Source: an uncultured Eubacteriales bacterium (GTDB lineage: Bacteria > Bacillota > Clostridia > Oscillospirales > Oscillospiraceae). From it: a DNA stretch of 8,898 nucleotides. The DNA is taken from positions 1 to 8,898 of the forward strand of contig URNZ01000075.1 of NCBI GenBank assembly GCA_900549405.1, written 5' to 3'. The notes under the pieces were generated by a model, which saw nothing but the letters and a program-made list of their open reading frames with translations, did not search any database and was not told the origin of the DNA. The position numbers were made by a program, and so were the translations under genes. This document shows, piece after piece, positions 5,337 to 8,898 of this stretch. Each line of letters begins with the position of its first letter. The first letter of the stretch is position 1.

Positions 5337-5550
5337 GCCCTCTCCGCCCAGTGTGCGCACTGGGCACCTCCCCCACAGGGGGAGGCAAGGGAGACGTTGG
5401 GAACGGATTGCCGCGTCGCTTCGCTTCTCGCAATGACAGTAGGGGCCGCTGTCCCCAGCGGCCCTTGGCTATCGGGCGGATGGGGACATCCGCCCCTACT
5501 TGGCTCTCCCTGTGGGAGAGCTGGCGCGGTGCAGCCGCGACTGAGAGGGC
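5337..5550 (+). repeat. MITE-like intergenic repeat, right copy
   Basis: This 214-bp element starts GCCCTCTCCGCCCAG and ends GACTGAGAGGGC, giving 8-bp terminal inverted repeats. It is the inverted partner of the copy at 3948-4116. It differs mainly by a 61-bp cassette (5439-5499) that replaces about 11 bases. Internal hairpins include CCCAGTG-N4-CACTGGG and GCTCTCCC-N3-GGGAGAGC. It fills the gap between the niaR stop codon and the permease promoter, ending 12 bp from niaR. No target-site duplication is seen. Confidence 0.8.
5439..5499. repeat. Double-hairpin cassette nested in the right repeat
   Basis: The 61 bp are bounded by GTAGGGGC and GCCCCTAC. Inside are two 9-bp perfect hairpins with 4-nt loops: GGGCCGCTG/CAGCGGCCC (from 5443) and GGGCGGATG/CATCCGCCC (from 5474). 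The left repeat copy lacks it. Confidence 0.7.
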
Positions 5551-5562
5551 TGCCCCAGGGGT

Positions 5563-6078
5563 TTACTTCTCCTCCAGCAAAAACCCCAGCTTACTCAAAC
5601 TCTCCCGCACCCGGTCATAGGCCTCCTGGCTGGGGCAGGCGACGGTGTGCAGATGGATGCCCTCGGTGAGCTGGGACAGGGGGGCGGCCTCCTGGCGGCG
5701 GCAGCGCTGGACAAACTGGCCCACGTCATACCGGTTGGAAATTTGCAGCTGGCCGGTGAGCTGGCCATAGATGGGATGCTCCACGATCACGTCCAGCACG
5801 GTGCAGCCCTGGTCCACCATGGCGTTCAGCTCCTCCTCCATCTGGTCGGCCCGGTGGCGGCAGGCCAGGGTGCGCACCAGTCCGGCGGCGGGGGCGGGCA
5901 GCACATAGCCCCTGGGGGTGGCGGCGATGTCCATCCCCCCCGCCCGCAGCAGGGCGATGTCCCCCACGATGATCTGGCGGCTGACGGAGTGCTCCCGGGC
6001 CAAAACGGCGGCGCTCACCGGCCCGCTGGCCTCCTCCAGCCGCCGGGCGATGGCCTGTCTTCTCTCCTGCGCGTCCAT
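5563..6078 (-). CDS. niaR: NiaR-type transcriptional repressor (HTH plus 3H domain)
   Basis: NiaR represses niacin uptake and NAD synthesis genes when nicotinate is bound. The 171-residue product has an N-terminal winged-helix domain (about residues 5-60, with recognition region AAVLAREHSVSRQIIVGDIA) and a C-terminal 3H domain (about 68-168). H75, H101 and H142/H144 are the conserved histidines, in CRHRADQMEEEL, VEHPIYGQL and GIHLHTVACP. H75, E83, H142 and H144 match the spacing I recall for the metal ligands of the Thermotoga homologue TM1602. The ATG at 6076-6078 is preferred for its GGGGGAG ribosome binding site; an ATG at 6114 lacks one. It lies upstream of the permease in the same direction, separated by the repeat, and diverges from proS. 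No full palindrome lies at its own promoter, so self-repression is not evident. Confidence 0.9.
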   Translation of the reverse strand: MDAQERRQAIARRLEEASGPVSAAVLAREHSVSRQIIVGDIALLRAGGMDIAATPRGYVLPAPAAGLVRTLACRHRADQMEEELNAMVDQGCTVLDVIVEHPIYGQLTGQLQISNRYDVGQFVQRCRRQEAAPLSQLTEGIHLHTVACPSQEAYDRVRESLSKLGFLLEEK

Positions 6079-6120
6079 ATGCGCTCCCCCTTTTGGTGTC
6101 AAATGAGATGTCATGACCGA

Positions 6121-6149
6121 AGTATACCACGCCTCTCCCCCTCAAACAA
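6121..6149 (-). promoter_or_regulatory. Promoter for niaR
   Basis: On the minus strand, TTGTTT (6144-6149) and TATACT (6121-6126) are 17 nt apart, predicting a start near 6114 and a leader of about 36 nt. The -35 box matches consensus at four of six positions. Confidence 0.55.
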
Positions 6150-6183
6150 GAGGGAAAATCCCCGCCGAACTTGTCCCAAGCGC

Positions 6184-6212
6184 TTGACTTTTTCCACCTG
6201 AATCCATACAAT
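6184..6212 (+). promoter_or_regulatory. Sigma-A-type promoter for proS
   Basis: TTGACT (6184-6189), a 17-nt spacer and TACAAT (6207-6212) predict a start near 6219 and a leader of about 45 nt. That is too short for a T-box. AAAGGA at 6248-6253 serves as the proS ribosome binding site. Confidence 0.8.
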
Positions 6213-6264
6213 AAAGGACACGAGTTTTTTCGATCATTCTTATTTATAAAGGACTGAAATATTT

Positions 6265-7710
6265 ATGGCTCAGAACTCCAACAAGAAGCAGGTGGAGCAG
6301 ATCACCGACATGGAGGTGGACTTTGCCCAGTGGTACACCGACGTGTGCAAGAAGGCAGAGCTCATCGACTACTCCTCCATCAAGGGCATGTTCATCTATC
6401 GCCCCTATGGCTACGCCATCTGGGAGAACATCCAGCACGCCCTGGACCAGAAGTTCAAGGAGACCGGGCACGAGAACGTATACCTGCCCATGCTCATCCC
6501 CGAGTCCCTGCTCCAGAAGGAGAAGGACCATGTGGAGGGCTTTGCCCCCGAGTGCGCCTGGGTCACCATGGGCGGCAGCGAAAAGCTGGAGGAGCGCTAC
6601 TGCATCCGTCCCACCAGCGAGACCCTGTTCTGCGAGCACTATAAAAACGTCATCCACTCCCACCGGGACCTGCCCAAGCTGTATAACCAGTGGTGCTCCG
6701 TCCTGCGCTGGGAGAAGACCAGCCGCCCCTTCCTGCGCCACCGGGAGTTCCTGTGGCAGGAGGGCCACACCATGCACGCCACCGCCGAGGAGGCCCGGGA
6801 AGAGACCATGCGGATGCTGAACGTCTATGCCGATTTCCTGGAGAACGTGCTGGCCATGCCCGTGGTCCGGGGCCGCAAGACGGATAAGGAGAAGTTCAAC
6901 GGCGCTGAGGAGACCTATACCGTGGAGTGCATGATGCACGACCGCAAGGCCCTCCAGTCCGGCACCAGCCACTATTTCGGCGACGGCTTTGCCCGTGCGT
7001 TCGACATCACCTTCACCGGCAAGGACAACCAGCTCCACCACCCCCACCAGACCAGCTGGGGCGTGTCCACCCGCATGATCGGCGGCATCATCATGACCCA
7101 CGGCGACAACAACGGCCTGGTCCTGCCCCCCCGCATCGCCCCCATCCAGGCCATGGTCATCCCCGTGGCCATGCACAAGCCCGGCGTGCTGGACGCCGCC
7201 GCCGCCCTGCTAAGCCGCCTGAAGGCCGCCGGCGTCCGGGCCCAGATGGATGACAGCGACCAGTCCATGGGCTGGAAGGCCGCCCAGTACGAGATGAAGG
7301 GCGTGCCCCTGCGTGTGGAGATCGGCCCCAAGGACATGGAGAAGAACCAGTGCTGCATCTGCCGCCGTGACTCCGGCGAGAAGGTCTTCGTCAGCCTGGA
7401 CGAGTTGGAGACCCGCGTCCAGGAGCTGCTGGACTCCGTCCACAACGGCCTGTACGAGCGGGCCAAGAAGAACCTGGAGGACCACACCAAGGTGTGCCAC
7501 ACCCTGGACGAGGTGAAGCAGTTCATGGACACCGAGGGCGGCTTTGCCAAGACCATGTGGTGCGGCGAGCTGGACTGCGAGCTGAAGATGAAGGAGCAGG
7601 CCGGTGTCACCTCCCGCTGCATGCCCCTGAAGCAGGAGAAGGTGGACGACGTCTGCGTCTGCTGCGGCAAGCCCGCCAAGCACATGATCTACTGGGGCGT
7701 GGCCTACTAA
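6265..7710 (+). CDS. proS: Prolyl-tRNA synthetase, archaeal/eukaryote-like type
   Basis: This enzyme joins proline to tRNA-Pro in an ATP-dependent reaction in the cytosol. The 481-residue product lacks the editing insertion of the longer bacterial type and has the shorter archaeal/eukaryote-like form. Class II motifs are clear: RPTSETLF (about residues 115-122), the motif 2 region [20 protein letters not shown] (149-168) and motif 3 [16 protein letters not shown] (280-295). An anticodon-binding domain follows (about 297-400). Cysteines at 363, 364 and 366 and in the C-terminal domain (433, 438, 452, 464, 466, 467) include the zinc-binding region. The protein ends YWGVAY; a C-terminal tyrosine is typical. 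The ATG at 6265 is preceded by AAAGGA. It diverges from niaR and ends at the shared terminator 7890-7923. Confidence 0.97.
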   Translation: MAQNSNKKQVEQITDMEVDFAQWYTDVCKKAELIDYSSIKGMFIYRPYGYAIWENIQHALDQKFKETGHENVYLPMLIPESLLQKEKDHVEGFAPECAWVTMGGSEKLEERYCIRPTSETLFCEHYKNVIHSHRDLPKLYNQWCSVLRWEKTSRPFLRHREFLWQEGHTMHATAEEAREETMRMLNVYADFLENVLAMPVVRGRKTDKEKFNGAEETYTVECMMHDRKALQSGTSHYFGDGFARAFDITFTGKDNQLHHPHQTSWGVSTRMIGGIIMTHGDNNGLVLPPRIAPIQAMVIPVAMHKPGVLDAAAALLSRLKAAGVRAQMDDSDQSMGWKAAQYEMKGVPLRVEIGPKDMEKNQCCICRRDSGEKVFVSLDELETRVQELLDSVHNGLYERAKKNLEDHTKVCHTLDEVKQFMDTEGGFAKTMWCGELDCELKMKEQAGVTSRCMPLKQEKVDDVCVCCGKPAKHMIYWGVAY

Positions 7711-7760
7711 GCCCCTCCCCCTCCCCAACATGCGACACACCCCCGACCCATGTTTGTGAA

Positions 7761-7886
7761 GTGGGCCGGGCCGCCGCCGCCCTGGCAGCTCTGGCCGTGG
7801 CCCTGGCCACCGGCGTCGGCTGGGTGCTGGTGAACCTGTTCTGGTCGGTAATCTATCGCCGCAGCGCGAAACCTACAAAAACCTAA
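7761..7886 (+). CDS. Doubtful small membrane-protein reading frame
   Basis: A 41-codon frame from a GTG at 7761 encodes an Ala/Leu/Val-rich helix (about residues 4-31) ending NLFWSVIYRR and a basic tail SAKPTKT. This is a plausible single-pass small protein with the basic end inside. Against it, there is no ribosome binding site, the start is GTG and the upstream sequence is C-rich. An ATG at 7750 reads a different frame for a few codons; a shift of frame would join it to this one, so a decayed gene is possible. I recognise no family. It lies in the 179-nt gap after proS, just before the shared terminator, and could only be read on the proS transcript. Confidence 0.2.
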   Translation: MGRAAAALAALAVALATGVGWVLVNLFWSVIYRRSAKPTKT

Positions 7887-7889
7887 AAG

Positions 7890-7923
7890 ACAGCGGCGCT
7901 CCCGTGTGTGGGAACGCCGCTGT
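7890..7923. terminator. Bidirectional terminator between proS and the hydrogenase gene
   Basis: A 9-bp stem (7890-7898 with 7915-7923) continues after one mismatch as TCCC/GGGA around the loop GTGTGT. The + strand continues TTGTCTT and the minus strand GTCTTTTAGGTTTTTG. It lies 17 nt past the hydrogenase stop codon and can also end proS transcription. Confidence 0.85.
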
Positions 7924-7940
7924 TTGTCTTGGTTCAACGC

Positions 7941-8898
7941 TTAAAGCTGTTCGCCGGGCATCTTCCAGCCCTCGTGGTCGGTGTGGAGCAGCTCCTCCGC
8001 TTTCTCGCTGAGGGGCGCGCCCAGATACTCCCGGTACAGGGCCTGCACCTGGGGGTTCTCGTGGGAGAAGCGCACAGGGGCGCTCTTGTCCAGGGCGTAC
8101 AGCCGCTGGCCCCGCTCGCCGTAGAGCTCCTTGTCCTCGCAGCTGATGGGCTGGCCGCCGCCGCCCACGCAGCCGCCGGGGCAGGCCATCACTTCCACAA
8201 AGTCATAGTGGACCTTGCCCGCCTTCAGCTGCTCCATCAGGGCCCGGGCGTTGCCCAGACCGCTGACCACGGCGCAGCGCACAGGGATGCCCGCCACCTC
8301 ATAGGTGGCCTCCCGCAGGCCGGGGCCGGTGCGCACGTCGGCAAAGGCGTCGGGGGCCGGGTTCTCTCCGGTGAGGAGATAGGCGGCGGTGCGCAGGGCG
8401 GCCTCCATCACGCCGCCGGTGGCCCCGAAGATCACGCCCGCGCCGGTGGCCACGCCCATGGGGCTGTCCAGGGGCTCCTCGGGCAGATGGGCGGGGTCCA
8501 GCTGGTCGGCCCGGAGCATCCGCACAAATTCCCGGGTGGTCAGCACCCAGTCCACGTCGGGGCCGTGCTCGGTGGCCATGGTGGGCAGCTCACACTCCGC
8601 CTTTTTGGCCACGCAGGGCATGATGGACACGCAGCAGATCTTCTCCGGCTCCACCCCCAGCTTTTGGGCAAACCAGCTCTTGGCCACGCTGCCGAACATC
8701 TGCTGGGGGGACTTGGCGCTGGACAGCTGGCCCACCAGCTCGGGGTACTGGCCCTTTAAGAACCGCACCCAGCCGGGGCAGCAGCTGGTGAACATGGGCC
8801 ACCGGGTCAGGCCGCCGGACTTCAGGCGGTGGAGGAACTCGCTGCCCTCCTCCATGATGGTCAGGTCGGCGGTGAAGTCGGTGTCGAACACATAGTCA
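7941..8898 (-). CDS. [FeFe]-hydrogenase, C-terminal catalytic part (5' end outside the window)
   Basis: This encodes the H-cluster domain that reduces protons to H2 or oxidises H2, usually with ferredoxin or NAD(P)H. The frame is open to the right edge, where it reads DYVFDTDFTADLTIMEEGSE, a stretch internal to the family, so the gene is 5'-truncated. The 318 visible residues include motif L1 TSCCPGW (about residue 37), L2 MPCVAKKAE (about 93) and L3 EVMACPGGCVGGGGQP (from ACD at about 249), with all four cluster-ligand cysteines and the proton-relay cysteine of TSCC. The C-terminus, LYREYLGAPLSEKAEELLHT followed by a short tail, is complete. Any N-terminal iron-sulfur domains and partner subunits lie outside, so monomeric and NADH-linked multimeric forms cannot be told apart. 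The terminator at 7890-7923 follows. Confidence 0.93.
   Translation of the reverse strand, partial: DYVFDTDFTADLTIMEEGSEFLHRLKSGGLTRWPMFTSCCPGWVRFLKGQYPELVGQLSSAKSPQQMFGSVAKSWFAQKLGVEPEKICCVSIMPCVAKKAECELPTMATEHGPDVDWVLTTREFVRMLRADQLDPAHLPEEPLDSPMGVATGAGVIFGATGGVMEAALRTAAYLLTGENPAPDAFADVRTGPGLREATYEVAGIPVRCAVVSGLGNARALMEQLKAGKVHYDFVEVMACPGGCVGGGGQPISCEDKELYGERGQRLYALDKSAPVRFSHENPQVQALYREYLGAPLSEKAEELLHTDHEGWKMPGEQL

Noticed and set aside
5337..5550. CRISPR or tandem-repeat array in the palindrome-rich gap
   Set aside because: There is no regular repeat-spacer pattern; the hairpins differ from each other and the block has a single inverted partner at 3948-4116.
3948..5550. Insertion sequence with the permease as passenger and its own transposase
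   Set aside because: No transposase or fragment of one occurs in any frame and no target-site duplication flanks either the single copies or the whole block.
5563..5590. GGGGTTT/AAACCCC inverted repeat at the niaR stop codon as its terminator
   Set aside because: The loop is long, the stem lies partly inside the coding region and no U-run follows on the minus strand.
3939..5669. 576-codon open frame on the + strand across the permease gene
   Set aside because: It is antisense to the permease, has a Gly/His/Gln-rich low-complexity product and crosses both repeat copies. It is a by-product of GC-rich codon use.
6101..6116. NiaR operator at the niaR promoter (TGTCA direct repeats and GTCATGAC)
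   Set aside because: The bases do not form the long TAGACA-type dyad seen at 5255-5286; similarity is limited to short TGTCA pieces.
6244..7176. 310-codon open frame on the minus strand inside proS
   Set aside because: It mirrors the proS codons, has no ribosome binding site and resembles no protein family.

Overview
The window looks like chromosomal DNA of a GC-rich, low-oxygen Gram-positive bacterium of the Clostridia, most likely an Oscillospiraceae relative of Flavonifractor, Pseudoflavonifractor or Lawsonibacter. This is inferred from the Firmicutes order rpmG-secE-nusG-rplK-rplA-rplJ-rplL, strong AGGAGG ribosome binding sites, a leader of the L10 type with an attenuator, a NiaR-type 3H-domain repressor, an [FeFe]-hydrogenase and the style of the intergenic repeats. 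No genome comparison could be run.

Positions 1-3930 (minus strand) hold the transcription, translation and secretion cluster rpmG, secE, nusG, rplK, rplA, rplJ, rplL. A predicted promoter near 3892-3921 reads through a structured leader of about 250 nt into rpmG. A second promoter near 1230-1258 drives rplJ-rplL through a leader in which a 5' strand can pair with the left arm of a terminator, as expected for L10(L12)4-controlled attenuation. The cluster ends at a strong terminator (53-82) with no rpoB beside rplL. An oppositely directed terminator (15-45) implies a convergent + strand unit to the left of the window.

Positions 3948-6126 (minus strand) hold an accessory vitamin module: a 3H-domain NiaR-like repressor (5563-6078) and a ten-helix-scale permease of the PTS EIIC_2 type (4119-5231) with no IIA or IIB partner here. 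Just downstream of the permease -10 box lies a 32-bp near-perfect palindrome (5255-5286), the probable repressor operator. The simplest reading is nicotinate-repressed uptake of niacin or a related compound. The permease transcription unit is tightly bracketed by two copies of one repeat element in inverted orientation (3948-4116 and 5337-5550), each with GCCCTCTC terminal inverted repeats.

Positions 6184-7923 (plus strand) hold proS, a prolyl-tRNA synthetase of the archaeal/eukaryote-like type, diverging from niaR, with its own sigma-A-type promoter and no T-box. A 179-nt gap follows, with one weak small membrane-protein reading frame, then a bidirectional terminator shared with the convergent hydrogenase gene.

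Positions 7941-8898 (minus strand) hold the C-terminal H-cluster domain of an [FeFe]-hydrogenase, whose 5' part lies beyond the right edge.
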